A DNA stretch of 64,000 bases from Desulfurococcales archaeon (GTDB lineage: Archaea; Thermoproteota; Thermoprotei_A; Sulfolobales; NBVN01). Below are positions 17,395-25,338 of the stretch, one piece after another. Made by a program: the position numbers and the translations under genes. The stretch spans positions 1 to 64,000 of the forward strand of contig JALSOX010000025.1 in the NCBI GenBank assembly GCA_026986255.1. The letters run 5' to 3'. A model generated the notes under the pieces. That model was not told the DNA's origin. It saw only the letters and a list, made by a program, of their open reading frames with translations, and did no database searches. Every line of letters starts with the position of its first letter. Positions within the stretch are counted from its first letter, which is position 1.

Positions 17395-17829
17395 ATGAGG
17401 TGCGGTTACTTCAGATTCCTTGAACACACAGCAGACGCTTACGTTGAGGCAACCGGGAGAACACTTGAGGAGGCGTTCGAGTGGATGGCGAGAGGAATGT
17501 TCGAGATAATGACAGACACAAGCAAGGTTCGCCCGCTTATTAGGAAGGATTTAAGCGGCACAGGAGTTGATCTGGAGGGTGTGCTATATAGGTGGTTGGA
17601 GGACCTACTAATACTACATGATGCTGAAGGCTTAGTTTTCTCCGAATTCAAAGTCCACGAAGTTGAGAAGATCGGTGATGAATACTCGTATAAGGCAAGC
17701 GCGTGGGGTGAGGTCTTCGACCCGTCTAGGCACGAGATACGTACGGAGGTAAAGGCTGTGACGTACTCACTAATGGAGGTGAAGAACGTTGACGGTTGCT
17801 GGGTACTTAGAGTGGTGTTCGACCTGTGA
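17395..17829 (+). CDS. Archease, activator of RtcB
   Basis: Small protein that stimulates and broadens the guanylylation and turnover of RtcB ligase. It has 144 residues and starts RCGYFRFLEHTADAYVEATGRTLEEAFEWMARGMFEIM. The HTAD motif (residues 11-14) and the later LEDLLILHDAEGLVFSEF and EIRTEVKAVTYSLMEV blocks are diagnostic. The C terminus FDL is short, as in the family. A GGGGCGGTATC sequence precedes the ATG. rtcB itself is at the left edge of the window. Confidence 0.93.
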   Translation: MRCGYFRFLEHTADAYVEATGRTLEEAFEWMARGMFEIMTDTSKVRPLIRKDLSGTGVDLEGVLYRWLEDLLILHDAEGLVFSEFKVHEVEKIGDEYSYKASAWGEVFDPSRHEIRTEVKAVTYSLMEVKNVDGCWVLRVVFDL

Positions 17830-17907
17830 TGCGCACCTAGGTTATGCATGAACACTGCGCAATCATCTGTAAAACTTAAATAGTCACTCAAACAATCAAT
17901 CCTCGGA

Positions 17908-17981
17908 GCCGCCGTAGCTCAGCCCGGGAGAGCACCCGGCTGAAGACCGGGGTGTCCGGGGTTCAAATCCCCGCGGCGGCA
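17908..17981 (+). tRNA. tRNA-Phe (anticodon GAA)
   Basis: Acceptor GCCGCCG pairs with CGGCGGC; D arm GCTC/GAGC; anticodon stem CCCGG/CCGGG with loop CTGAAGA (GAA); T arm CGGGG-TTCAAAT-CCCCG; discriminator A; CCA encoded to 17984. No intron. The 17985-18130 stretch after it shows nothing convincing. Confidence 0.95.
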
Positions 17982-18130
17982 CCAACACTTGTTCGATTTC
18001 CCTACCGAAGTTATTCATGACATTATAAAGTTGGGCGCCAGAATATGCGTGATTTCTGCGCTTGCCTAACAGTTGTCTCTGTCCTTGGGTATCGTGGTAG
18101 AAACCCGTTTGACGTGGCACGCACCTATGT

Positions 18131-18415
18131 TTAGTGCTTAGTTTGTTTCCTAATTATGACGAAAACATTACCTCTGATATCGACCACATCGGCATTGACT
18201 TTAGAGGCAACCTCGTGAGCAATTTCTTTGATGTCTACCCCCGTTCGTTTTAGGGACTTCATTACCCTCACTTTTATTACGCCTTCGCGTTTTAACCAGG
18301 TACGTATCTCCTCGATCACGCCGGGCGTTAATCCGTTCTTGCCTATCCGCACATGCGGCTCTCCAGCGATTACGCGCCTGACTTTCTCCGATTTCCTAAT
18401 TTTCCCCTTGGACAT
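18131..18415 (-). CDS. CRM-domain (YhbY-like) RNA-binding protein
   Basis: A 94-residue single CRM domain, a fold that binds rRNA precursors in bacteria and introns in plant chloroplasts. Residues EPHVRIGKNGLTPGVIEEI (about 19-37) contain the GxxG-like RIGKNGLT loop, and LKRTGVDIKEIAHEVASKVNADVVDIRGNVFVIIRK forms the C-terminal half. It overlaps the upstream Rpp21 gene by 46 bases in another frame, so the two are co-transcribed and probably coupled. The role in archaea is unproven; ribosome assembly or tRNA maturation is plausible. Confidence 0.85.
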   Translation of the reverse strand: MSKGKIRKSEKVRRVIAGEPHVRIGKNGLTPGVIEEIRTWLKREGVIKVRVMKSLKRTGVDIKEIAHEVASKVNADVVDIRGNVFVIIRKQTKH

Positions 18416-18723
18416 GGCGTCCTCACCACATATCCACAGCGTAAGCAGGTCTTCGTCACTATAATTTGTTTCCTATTTCTCCGTATCCTGACGCGGCATG
18501 AGATCCCCGGCACTAAAGGTACTAAGCAGTTCTTACAGACCCACCTCCTGTACTTAATTGGCTTCCTAACATCAGCTTTGCTCAGTAGCCTTAGACCCAG
18601 CGTTACATACCTGCGTGAAAGGTCTGTCATCCCTCGCTTGAGGGCTTTGACGGCCTCGTTGTACAGTATTAACGCTCGCTGATACGCTAGGTCCCGCTTT
18701 GCATTCCTTAACTTTCTCCGCAT
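18370..18723 (-). CDS. rnp4: RNase P protein component 4 (Rpp21/Rpr2)
   Basis: Zinc-ribbon subunit of RNase P that pairs with Rpp29 on the specificity domain. It has 117 residues. The N-terminal helices (RRKLRNAKRDLAYQRALILYNEAVKALKR) carry the substrate-side basic face. A four-cysteine zinc site follows: CKNCLVPLVPG (about residues 63-73) and CLRCGYVVRTP (about 93-103). The other visible RNase P subunit is encoded at 1881-2165. Confidence 0.9.
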   Translation of the reverse strand: MRRKLRNAKRDLAYQRALILYNEAVKALKRGMTDLSRRYVTLGLRLLSKADVRKPIKYRRWVCKNCLVPLVPGISCRVRIRRNRKQIIVTKTCLRCGYVVRTPCPRGKLGNRRKSGA

Positions 18724-18813
18724 TATTTCCTCCCCACGTAACTACGTTGTGACTCGTTAAATTAAGGCGCTTTGCTTTATAGAGCACTTAACTTTCATCT
18801 AATCGGGGTAAGT

Positions 18814-19509
18814 ATGAGTGATGGGCACGTTACGGTGATACTCGCCGAGGCAAGTCTTGAGCTAGTGCCTCAGCAGATAGCTGGGCACCCCGCAGTGGTT
18901 AAGAATGCGCGAAGGCGCGGGCGAAGACCCACGGAGACCTTGCTTGATGTTTCGCTGCATTACCATGCCATGAAGCGCCTTAGTAAGAGGGAGAAGAGGG
19001 GTAGGCCAGACATAGTTCACGTTACCTTGCTGGAGCTTCTTTCATCACCACTTAACTTAGAGGGGAAGCTGAGGATTTATGTGCATACTTTAAATGACTA
19101 TGTGTTGTTCATAGATCCGGCAACTAGAATACCTAGGAACTATAATAGGTTCGTTGGCTTAATGGAGCAATTATTTATGGAGGGGCGAATACCGCCTCAA
19201 GCCGACAAGCCCTTAATAACGGTGAAGCCGGCAACGCTGAGTTCGCTTCTGAAGATGCTTGGTTTTGATAACATAATTCTATTAAGTGAGTGGGGAGAGC
19301 TTCGAAACCCAACAGTGATTTGCTCTGAGTCACTTAAGCACAACGCCCCCATAGTCATAGGTGCGTTTCCTCATGGGGACTTCGAGGAGGAAACGAGGGC
19401 ATTGGCAAGAAGTATCTATGCGATATACCCTAAGCCCCTTGAGACCTGGGTTGTGGCGTCCCGCATCACGTATGCGTGTGAGGAGTTACTAGGTATACTA
19501 CCTAAGTAA
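18814..19509 (+). CDS. nep1: Nep1/Emg1 rRNA pseudouridine N1-methyltransferase
   Basis: SPOUT-class enzyme that methylates a pseudouridine in the small-subunit decoding region and helps 30S assembly. The ATG at 18814 gives MSDGHVTVILAEASLELVP, the usual start; 14 upstream codons are in frame but unlikely. Motifs are RRGRRPTETLLDVSLHYHAMK (residues about 36-56), GRPDIVH and LEGKLRIYVHTLNDYVLFI. The C-terminal trefoil-knot stretch is IVIGAFPHGDF. Cbf5-type H/ACA machinery that makes its substrate base is encoded at 12863. Confidence 0.93.
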   Translation: MSDGHVTVILAEASLELVPQQIAGHPAVVKNARRRGRRPTETLLDVSLHYHAMKRLSKREKRGRPDIVHVTLLELLSSPLNLEGKLRIYVHTLNDYVLFIDPATRIPRNYNRFVGLMEQLFMEGRIPPQADKPLITVKPATLSSLLKMLGFDNIILLSEWGELRNPTVICSESLKHNAPIVIGAFPHGDFEEETRALARSIYAIYPKPLETWVVASRITYACEELLGILPK

Positions 19510-19545
19510 AGGTGCTCGAGAGAACGCTACTGAGTTAACGTGTGG

Positions 19546-19650
19546 TGCCGCGGCCGGGATTTGAACCCGGGTCACGGGCTGTCCACGCAGGGCCGGCCCA
19601 AGCCCTTACTCGAGAGGCCCGCATACTTGGCCGGGCTATACTACCGCGGC
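19546..19650 (-). tRNA. tRNA-Glu (anticodon CTC) with intron
   Basis: On the minus strand, acceptor GCCGCGG pairs with CCGCGGC; anticodon stem CGGGC/GCCCG; T arm CCGGG-TTCAAAT-CCCGG; discriminator A; CCA encoded (19543-19545). Mature loop CTCTCGA (anticodon CTC) is obtained only if 30 bases (19581-19610) are removed between positions 37 and 38. The D arm (GTAT/GTAT with G-U pairs, AGCCCGGCCAA loop) is the archaeal tRNA-Glu type. Mature length is 75. Confidence 0.9.
19581..19610 (-). other. Intron of tRNA-Glu, position 37/38
   Basis: A 30-nt canonical-position intron inferred from the tRNA fold. The outer helix is the anticodon stem (CGGGC/GCCCG) and the intron holds an AGGGC/GCCCT hairpin. 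The central 4-bp helix of the BHB motif is weak here (CTCT against GTGG with one mismatch), so the exact cut sites could shift by one base. Confidence 0.75.
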
Positions 19651-19714
19651 ACCAATAGCTTCAATCTCTAAGGACTTAAAAACATCACGTTTTTTCTCAT
19701 AAATTAGTACATCC

Positions 19715-20221
19715 TCAGCAATCTCGACTGGCGTTACTTACCTCTCTGCGATGTCTGCGAAGCGCGTAAGTCAGCAGAACTGCTATGATCAGCGCTATTT
19801 GCCCTAGATCCACAACATATGTGGCGTGTGTTCCATTACTTAGTAAGAGCATGCAAGGTAACGGTATAACGCTAAGATGTCTGGACGAAACGATGTAGTA
19901 TTCGTAAAGGTAGAAACTCGCAGTTACTGAGAGCAGGGAAAATACGAGCGCGTAAATAATCTTCCTGCTGTACTTAATTACAGCTGCAACAATGAATACT
20001 AGCGTTGAAAGAAACGTCGCCAGAAACAATACTATGAGGTAGTGGGGCACTCTATAGCCTATATAAGGTCCTCGAGTAAGTGATAGGATCGCATAAGACA
20101 CCAGCACAGAGAAAAGTAATGCTATGGAAAAGTAGAAAAGACCGACCGTGATATCCGTAGAGACGCTTGATTTCCCCACCCCCACCCTCTCAGCCCCTGT
20201 GTAACTGTCACGGCTCAACAC
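19715..20221 (-). CDS. Unknown four-helix membrane protein
   Basis: 168 residues with about four hydrophobic segments: residues 25-48, 60-82, 88-108 and 136-155. A short hydrophilic N terminus precedes them and an Arg-rich cytoplasmic-looking tail (RRHRREVSNASRDC) follows. No family recognised. It stands alone between tRNA-Glu and the rps19e operon, transcribed against both. It could start at an internal codon; coding potential is supported mainly by the uninterrupted hydrophobic pattern. Confidence 0.5.
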   Translation of the reverse strand: MLSRDSYTGAERVGVGKSSVSTDITVGLFYFSIALLFSVLVSYAILSLTRGPYIGYRVPHYLIVLFLATFLSTLVFIVAAVIKYSRKIIYALVFSLLSVTASFYLYEYYIVSSRHLSVIPLPCMLLLSNGTHATYVVDLGQIALIIAVLLTYALRRHRREVSNASRDC

Positions 20222-20415
20222 TACTCAGCCAGACGATAATCCTGGGAAGTAAAATAAGGCTATTCACCACACTAATTCTAGTTCTAGAGTCTTCCTAGGT
20301 GTGAGGCTCTCCCTGTGATGAAAGTTACTGGGTCTGCCCTAGGACAACTGCACGTCGGTAAGTGTAAAGCTTAATAAAACTTCAAGGGTAGTTTCTGAGG
20401 AGCGGGGAGAGTGCA

Positions 20416-20889
20416 ATGGTGAACGTGAAGGAAGTGCCGGCCGATAGGTTCATCAGGGCGCTGGCCCAGTACCTAAAGGAGAATGTACGTACGGTAGAAC
20501 CCCCCGAGTGGGCATTATTTGCCAAGACAGGCCCGCATAAGGAGAAGGTTCCAGAAGATCCTGACTGGTGGTATATCAGGGCAGCAAGCATTATGCGGAA
20601 GCTGTACATAGCCGGAAGGCCTCTAGGAATAGAAAGGTTCAGGACCATTTATGGAGGGTTGCAGGACAGGGGATCGGCCCCTCCCCACTTCAGGAAGGCT
20701 GGCGGCTCGCATATCAGGAAAATACTTCAGCAACTTGAGCGTGCAGGACTCGTTACGAGGAAAGGTAATAAGGGTAGGGTCCTCACACCTAAGGGTAGGT
20801 CGGTAATGGATAAAATAGCTGGTGAAGTATTCCAAGAGGTGGTTAAGGAAATACCAGAGCTAAGTAAATACGGAGGTTCCAAGAAGTGA
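20416..20889 (+). CDS. rps19e: Ribosomal protein eS19
   Basis: Archaeal/eukaryal small-subunit protein. It has 157 residues, with PPEWALFAKTGPHKEKVPEDPDWWYIRAASIMRKLYI (about residues 33-69) and GSHIRKILQQLERAGLV, the eS19 signatures. It starts the second translation gene block after a promoter-like CTTAATAAAAC at about 20370-20380. Confidence 0.96.
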   Translation: MVNVKEVPADRFIRALAQYLKENVRTVEPPEWALFAKTGPHKEKVPEDPDWWYIRAASIMRKLYIAGRPLGIERFRTIYGGLQDRGSAPPHFRKAGGSHIRKILQQLERAGLVTRKGNKGRVLTPKGRSVMDKIAGEVFQEVVKEIPELSKYGGSKK

Positions 20890-21236
20890 GTGATGAATAC
20901 TATGACGCCGAGTTGGAGGAGCTTAAAAGAAGGAAGTTAGAAGCCCTACTAAGGAAGCAAGCCGAGGAGAAAAGAAGGCAGGAAGAACTAGTGCGGGAGG
21001 CTCAAAAGCAGGAAATTTTGAGGAGGGTAATGACCCCGGAAGCTAGGGCGCGTTTAACTAACGTGAAGTTGGTGAGACCCGAACTCGCCAACGCCGTTGA
21101 GGAATACATTGTTAGTCTGGCTCTTTCAGGACAGTTAGCAAGGATCGTTGATGAGGAAACCTTAAAACAGATTTTGTACGCAGTTGACTCCAGAAGTAGG
21201 CGTGAGTTCCGCATAAGGATTAAGGAGAAGAGGTGA
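20886..21236 (+). CDS. PDCD5/TFAR19-family DNA-binding protein
   Basis: 116-residue helical protein of the archaeal/eukaryal PDCD5 family, thought to bind nucleic acid. It has a long charged N-terminal helix ([28 protein letters not shown]), then [21 protein letters not shown] block (here [20 protein letters not shown]) and [21 protein letters not shown]. It starts with GTG overlapping the eS19 stop by 4 bases, and is always near eS19/eL39 in archaea. Confidence 0.9.
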   Translation: MSDEYYDAELEELKRRKLEALLRKQAEEKRRQEELVREAQKQEILRRVMTPEARARLTNVKLVRPELANAVEEYIVSLALSGQLARIVDEETLKQILYAVDSRSRREFRIRIKEKR

Positions 21237-21241
21237 GTGGG

Positions 21242-21400
21242 ATGGCTCGCAATAAGCATGTTGCACGGAAACTGCGCCTCGCTAGGGCGCTCAAGAGTAA
21301 TTCATCAATACCGGTGTGGGTAGTGATAAAAACCCTAAGGAAGGTACCGTTCAGGCCACGCATGCGTAACTGGAGAAGATCTAAGTTAGGCAATATCTAA
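21242..21400 (+). CDS. rpl39e: Ribosomal protein eL39
   Basis: A 52-residue, very basic large-subunit protein lining the exit tunnel. It begins [19 protein letters not shown] and ends [15 protein letters not shown], diagnostic for eL39. The ATG at 21242 is 5 bases after the PDCD5 stop, with GAGGTGAGTGGG as ribosome binding site. Confidence 0.95.
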   Translation: MARNKHVARKLRLARALKSNSSIPVWVVIKTLRKVPFRPRMRNWRRSKLGNI

Positions 21401-21422
21401 TGGTGGTCTGGGGGTGATCTAG

Positions 21423-21728
21423 ATGCCGGATGAGAGGATATATGTGATAAATCTTTCACGGCTATACTGGACAGGCAGGGCACGTAGAGCTCCGAGAGCG
21501 ATTAAGAGGATAAGGGAGTTTCTAAAGAGGCATACTAAGGCAGAGAAGATCATAATAGATGAATCTATTAATGAGTACATCTTTTCAAGAGCCTATGATA
21601 AGCCCCCCAGAAGAGTGTCAGTAAGGGTTCTTCCGGTTGACAAGGAGGGTAAGATACTCAAGGCTGTCCTAGCAATACCTGTTACGGCTGGCGAGGTTCG
21701 CGCTAGTGGGGCTGGAAGTCAGGGGTAG
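21423..21728 (+). CDS. rpl31e: Ribosomal protein eL31
   Basis: Archaeal/eukaryal large-subunit protein near the tunnel exit. It has 101 residues with YVINLSRLYWTGRARRAPRAIKRIREF (about residues 7-33). The C-terminal tail EVRASGAGSQG is short and flexible. The stop codon overlaps the first base of the aIF6 GTG. Confidence 0.94.
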   Translation: MPDERIYVINLSRLYWTGRARRAPRAIKRIREFLKRHTKAEKIIIDESINEYIFSRAYDKPPRRVSVRVLPVDKEGKILKAVLAIPVTAGEVRASGAGSQG

Positions 21729-22402
21729 TGTTAATGCCGCTTGACACCTTGAGAATCCGTGGTAATCCTAACATCGGTGTGTACATTTTCACGAATAATA
21801 AGGTAGCCCTAGTTCCAAAGGGAACCGAGGGCGAGGTTAAGAGAAAAATTAGCGACACACTCAATGTTGAAGTCATCGAAGCTAGTATAGATGATTCGCC
21901 ATTACTAGGAATATTTGTCGCCGGTAATGACAGGGCTATACTGTTACCTCGCCTAGCTAAAGAAGAGGAGGTTAAGGAGCTAAGGGACATAGGGTTAGAC
22001 GTACATGTAGTACACACAGTCTTCACAGCCTTAGGTAACATCATACTCGCCAATGACAAGGCTGTGATGTTTCACAAGGAGATTGAGGACCACGAATTAG
22101 AGCGAATGGTGCGGATACTGGGTGTCAGTAAGTTTAGGAAGGGCTCAATAGCTGGCATACCTACCGTTGGATCCGTGGCCGTCATAACGGGCAAGGGGGG
22201 AGTGGTTCATCCAGATGTGAGTGATGACGAGTTAGAAAGCCTCTCAGAGTTTTTTGGAGTCCCTCTGGATGTGGGAACCGTTAATTTCGGTGTAGCCTTT
22301 ATTAAGACCGGCCTCGTAGCGAATAACTACGGGGCCCTAGTAGGGGAGAAGACAACAGGCCCTGAAATAATGAGAATCATGAAAGCCCTAAATATGAGGT
22401 GA
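21728..22402 (+). CDS. eif6: Translation initiation factor aIF6
   Basis: Anti-association factor that binds the 50S subunit. It has 224 residues built of five similar repeats, visible as IGVYIFTNNKVALVP, LLGIFVAGNDRAILLP, ALGNIILANDKAVMFH, GSVAVITGKGGVVHP and KTGLVANNYGALVG. The start may be the GTG at 21728 or the ATG at 21734. Confidence 0.95.
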   Translation: MLMPLDTLRIRGNPNIGVYIFTNNKVALVPKGTEGEVKRKISDTLNVEVIEASIDDSPLLGIFVAGNDRAILLPRLAKEEEVKELRDIGLDVHVVHTVFTALGNIILANDKAVMFHKEIEDHELERMVRILGVSKFRKGSIAGIPTVGSVAVITGKGGVVHPDVSDDELESLSEFFGVPLDVGTVNFGVAFIKTGLVANNYGALVGEKTTGPEIMRIMKALNMR

Positions 22403-22668
22403 GACAGGTGACGGAGGTAAAGGTCTTCAGGGTAAAGGGTGTGGCACTCTTCAGCCCAGACAAGCTACGTGAGTGGCAACCCTTTACAGTAGATGTCAGG
22501 GCAGTCAAGAAGGAAGACGCTATAGAGAAAGTGTATTCAGACCTCGGAAGCAAACACAAACTAAAGAGAGCCCACATCAAGATCCTAGAAGTATACGAGA
22601 TACCGCCCGAGAAGTCAAAGTATAAGTACATCCGCGACCTAGCCACGCTAAGGGGATGGGAGATTTGA
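22399..22668 (+). CDS. rpl18a: Ribosomal protein eL20 (L18a/LX)
   Basis: An 89-residue single-unit form of eL20, as in Crenarchaea. It contains FRVKGVALFSPDKLREWQPFTVDVRAVKKEDAIEKVYSDLGSKH. It starts with GTG (22399 or 22408) overlapping the aIF6 stop. It overlaps prefoldin alpha by 13 bases. Confidence 0.92.
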   Translation: MRQVTEVKVFRVKGVALFSPDKLREWQPFTVDVRAVKKEDAIEKVYSDLGSKHKLKRAHIKILEVYEIPPEKSKYKYIRDLATLRGWEI

Positions 22669-23117
22669 GTAATGCGTCAGCGCAAGCCATAGGCATTAAT
22701 GAAGCCATTGCTAGGCTAGCTGAGTTAAGGCGATACATAGAGGCCATACAGACACAGATAGATCAGGTTACGGCTGAAATGGAGGAGATAAAGGCAAGCA
22801 CTAACGCGCTATCCGAATTACGTAAGGAACATGTGAGTGAGTTATTCATGCCTACAGATAGCAGGGGACACATAATGATTAAGGTTACCCCAATAACTAA
22901 GGAGAGGGTGCTAGCTCACCTAGGAATGGAGTACTTCGCGGAGTTAGATCTGGAGAAGGCAATGGAGGTTCTGTCACTCAAAGAGAAGGAGCTTAGAGAT
23001 GCGATTAGAAGGCTACAGGAAGAGCTTAACCGCGTAGTAACCATGTACAAGCAACTGCAAAGTGCCGTTAATGCAGCTATAGCACAGGCACGGACTCAGA
23101 AGGCTGGACAATCTTAA
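22656..23117 (+). CDS. pfdA: Prefoldin alpha subunit
   Basis: Jawed chaperone subunit delivering unfolded proteins to the thermosome. 153 residues form two long coiled-coil helices (about 12-60 and 100-145) around a beta-hairpin centre (SELFMPTDSRGHIMIKVTP). The position after eL20 and before ftsY is the conserved archaeal context. Confidence 0.9.
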   Translation: MGDLSNASAQAIGINEAIARLAELRRYIEAIQTQIDQVTAEMEEIKASTNALSELRKEHVSELFMPTDSRGHIMIKVTPITKERVLAHLGMEYFAELDLEKAMEVLSLKEKELRDAIRRLQEELNRVVTMYKQLQSAVNAAIAQARTQKAGQS

Positions 23118-23227
23118 CCCAAGCTTTTAACATCGAGTGAAGAACGTAACAGTATTCATGGTATGTGCTTTTCAATGTACGAAGTATATTTAATTACGTG
23201 AGGAGCCCACACTAAGGGGTTAGTAGG

Positions 23228-24142
23228 ATGTTCAGAAACCTAAGGAAGGCCTTCGAGGGATTCACGAAGAAACTAAGCGAGGTAGTTGCAAAGAAGGAAT
23301 TAACTGGAGAGGAATTCGAGGAAATATTCTCTGATTTCGAGCTTACGTTACTTGAGGGTGATGTCGCGGTAGAGGCCGTAGAGAAGCTTAAGGAAATACT
23401 CAAGCGCGAACTCGTTGGTTTGCGGGTCAGTAGGTTTGGCGGTGCCGAACGCTTAGTGCAGGAGAGAATTAGAGAGGCAATAAGGAAGTATCTCAGCCAA
23501 GGGGTCTTCGGTAAGGATATTGTCGACGTTGTTAAGGATGGACCTAGGCCATACGTAATTGTGTTCGTCGGGGTAAATGGCGTCGGAAAGACTACTACGA
23601 TAGCTAAGATAGCTCACAGATTAAAGAAGCATGGATTAATACCAGTCATCGTAGCTGCTGACACCTTTAGGGCAGGGGCTCAAGAACAGTTAAGACTACA
23701 TGCAGAAAGGCTGGGCTTACCCTTTATAAGGGGTAAGTATGGAGCGGATCCAGCGGCCGTAGCTAAGGATGGTGTGTTGCATGCAATGAGCTCTAAGCTT
23801 GATGCTGTCCTAATAGATACTGCCGGGAGAATGCATACGGACAGGAACCTTATGGAGGAGCTACGCAAAATAGTTCGCGTTGTTAAGCCCCACCTAAAAA
23901 TACTTATTCTTGACGCATTGACAGGCAACGATGCCGTGCAGCAAGCAAGGTGGTTCGATAACGCAATAGGTGTGGACGCGGTGATCCTAACGAAGCTCGA
24001 TGCTGATGCTAGAGGCGGTTCCGCCCTAAGCATAATTCTGTCCATAAATAAACCCATAATGTATGTTGGTGTTGGGCAAGGATATGATGATTTATCCCCG
24101 TATGACCCTGATGAAATACTTAATAAGCTACTCAGTCAGTAG
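23228..24142 (+). CDS. ftsY: Signal recognition particle receptor FtsY
   Basis: SRP receptor GTPase that docks ribosome-SRP complexes at SecY. It has 304 residues. An N domain of four helices (residues 1-95) is followed by the G domain with P-loop GVNGVGKTT (115-123), DTFRAGAQEQL, DTAGRMHTD (about 197-205) and TKLDADARGG (about 256-265). The acidic A domain is absent, as in other Crenarchaea. Confidence 0.96.
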   Translation: MFRNLRKAFEGFTKKLSEVVAKKELTGEEFEEIFSDFELTLLEGDVAVEAVEKLKEILKRELVGLRVSRFGGAERLVQERIREAIRKYLSQGVFGKDIVDVVKDGPRPYVIVFVGVNGVGKTTTIAKIAHRLKKHGLIPVIVAADTFRAGAQEQLRLHAERLGLPFIRGKYGADPAAVAKDGVLHAMSSKLDAVLIDTAGRMHTDRNLMEELRKIVRVVKPHLKILILDALTGNDAVQQARWFDNAIGVDAVILTKLDADARGGSALSIILSINKPIMYVGVGQGYDDLSPYDPDEILNKLLSQ

Positions 24143-24162
24143 GTTTTAGGCTGGTGGGGGTA

Positions 24163-24342
24163 ATGCGGCTAGAAGAGCTCTTCGCTACATGGAGGAAGAT
24201 ACTAGCGATATCAGAGAAACCCGAGCCTGACGAGTATAAGTTACTCCTAAAGATAACCTTTGGTGGCTTATTTCTAGTTGGAGGCATAGGCTTCGTGGTG
24301 TACACAATACTCACGGTGGTTCAGGGGATAGGGCATGGATGA
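24163..24342 (+). CDS. secE: Protein translocase subunit SecE (Sec61 gamma)
   Basis: Small tail-anchored clamp subunit of the SecY translocon. From the ATG at 24163 it has 59 residues, with an amphipathic helix (LEELFATWRKILAISEKPEPDEYKLLLKI) and one C-terminal membrane helix (GGLFLVGGIGFVVYTILTVV). It overlaps the spt5 start by 8 bases, as expected for the archaeal secE-nusG pair. Confidence 0.9.
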   Translation: MRLEELFATWRKILAISEKPEPDEYKLLLKITFGGLFLVGGIGFVVYTILTVVQGIGHG

Positions 24343-24817
24343 ATCGCCAGGGGCGAAAGGGGCTGCGGCAAAGCCACCTAAGTACGTGGTGCTGAGAACT
24401 ACGGCCAGGCAGGAGATGAACGTAGCTATGATGCTCGAGTCAATAGCTAAGGGTAGCAGTGCCAAGGGACTGTACTCAATAATAGTCCCGCCCGAAATAC
24501 ATGGTTACATAGTAATTGAGACCATAGGGCTCCACGTAGTGCATCAGCTAGCGAGGGACATCAAGCACGTCAAGGGGCGTGCAATGGGCTCACTAACCCG
24601 AGAGGAAGTTGAGAAGTTGATTAAGGTCAGGCCACCCATAGAGGAGATAAAACCTGGAGATATAGTCGAGATTATCTCAGGACCGCTTAAGGGACAGCGT
24701 GGTAAGGTAATATCGGTTGATGTTCAGAAGAACATTGTTAAGCTCGATATGCTTGAGACATCGTTTAAGGCTGAGATGACTGTCCCAGGAGATTTTGTAA
24801 AACCAGTAAGGAAGTGA
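24335..24817 (+). CDS. spt5: Transcription elongation factor Spt5 (NusG-like)
   Basis: Processivity factor closing the RNA polymerase cleft with Spt4. It has 160 residues. The NGN domain (KYVVLRTTARQEMNVAMMLE ... GYIVIETIG) is at about residues 16-95 and the KOW domain (KPGDIVEIISGPLKGQRGKVI) at about 107-127. The first 14 residues are a Gly/Ala-rich flexible extension. Confidence 0.95.
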   Translation: MDESPGAKGAAAKPPKYVVLRTTARQEMNVAMMLESIAKGSSAKGLYSIIVPPEIHGYIVIETIGLHVVHQLARDIKHVKGRAMGSLTREEVEKLIKVRPPIEEIKPGDIVEIISGPLKGQRGKVISVDVQKNIVKLDMLETSFKAEMTVPGDFVKPVRK

Positions 24818-24823
24818 TGCAAC

Positions 24824-25333
24824 ATGCCGTGGAAAACGGTTAGGGCAAGAATAAAAGGAGGGGAAGCAACGCCTGCACCCCCGCTCGGACCTTCCCTAAC
24901 GCAGTACGGACTCAACGTAGATGAAGTCATAAACAAGATAAATGAGTTGACTAAGGACTTTAAGGGTATGGAGGTAACCGTCAATGTTTACGTGAACACA
25001 GATACTAAAGAATACAGGATAGAGGTAAAATCCCCACCAACATCAGCCCTCCTCTTAAGGGTAGCGGGCGTGGATAAGCCTTCAGGGGATCCCGCCCATA
25101 ACAAGGTCGGGGACGTAAGCCTAGAGGACATCGTAAAGGTTACGTTGATGAAAAAGAATGACCTCACAGCTAAAACGCTAAAGAAGGCGGTTAAGACGGT
25201 GCTATCGACCGCCGCGACCATAGGGCTGACCGTGGAGGGTAAGGAACCAAAGGAAGTAGTGAAGGAGGTGGAAGAGGGTAAGTATGACGACCTATTGCTT
25301 AAATACGAGGAAGAATGGAGAAAGGGTAGGTGA
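24824..25333 (+). CDS. rpl11: Ribosomal protein uL11
   Basis: Stalk-base protein binding the GTPase centre of 23S rRNA. It has 169 residues. GGEATPAPPLGPSLTQYGLN near residue 11 is the thiostrepton-site loop, and KTVLSTAATIGLTVEGKEPKEV is in the RNA-binding domain. It is the first gene of the uL11-uL1-uL10 set. Confidence 0.96.
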   Translation: MPWKTVRARIKGGEATPAPPLGPSLTQYGLNVDEVINKINELTKDFKGMEVTVNVYVNTDTKEYRIEVKSPPTSALLLRVAGVDKPSGDPAHNKVGDVSLEDIVKVTLMKKNDLTAKTLKKAVKTVLSTAATIGLTVEGKEPKEVVKEVEEGKYDDLLLKYEEEWRKGR

Positions 25334-25338
25334 GAAGG

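Noticed and set aside
20315..20345. Box C-like GTGATGA upstream of rps19e as a C/D sRNA
   Set aside because: No CTGA box at suitable distance, no C'/D' pair and no closing stem.
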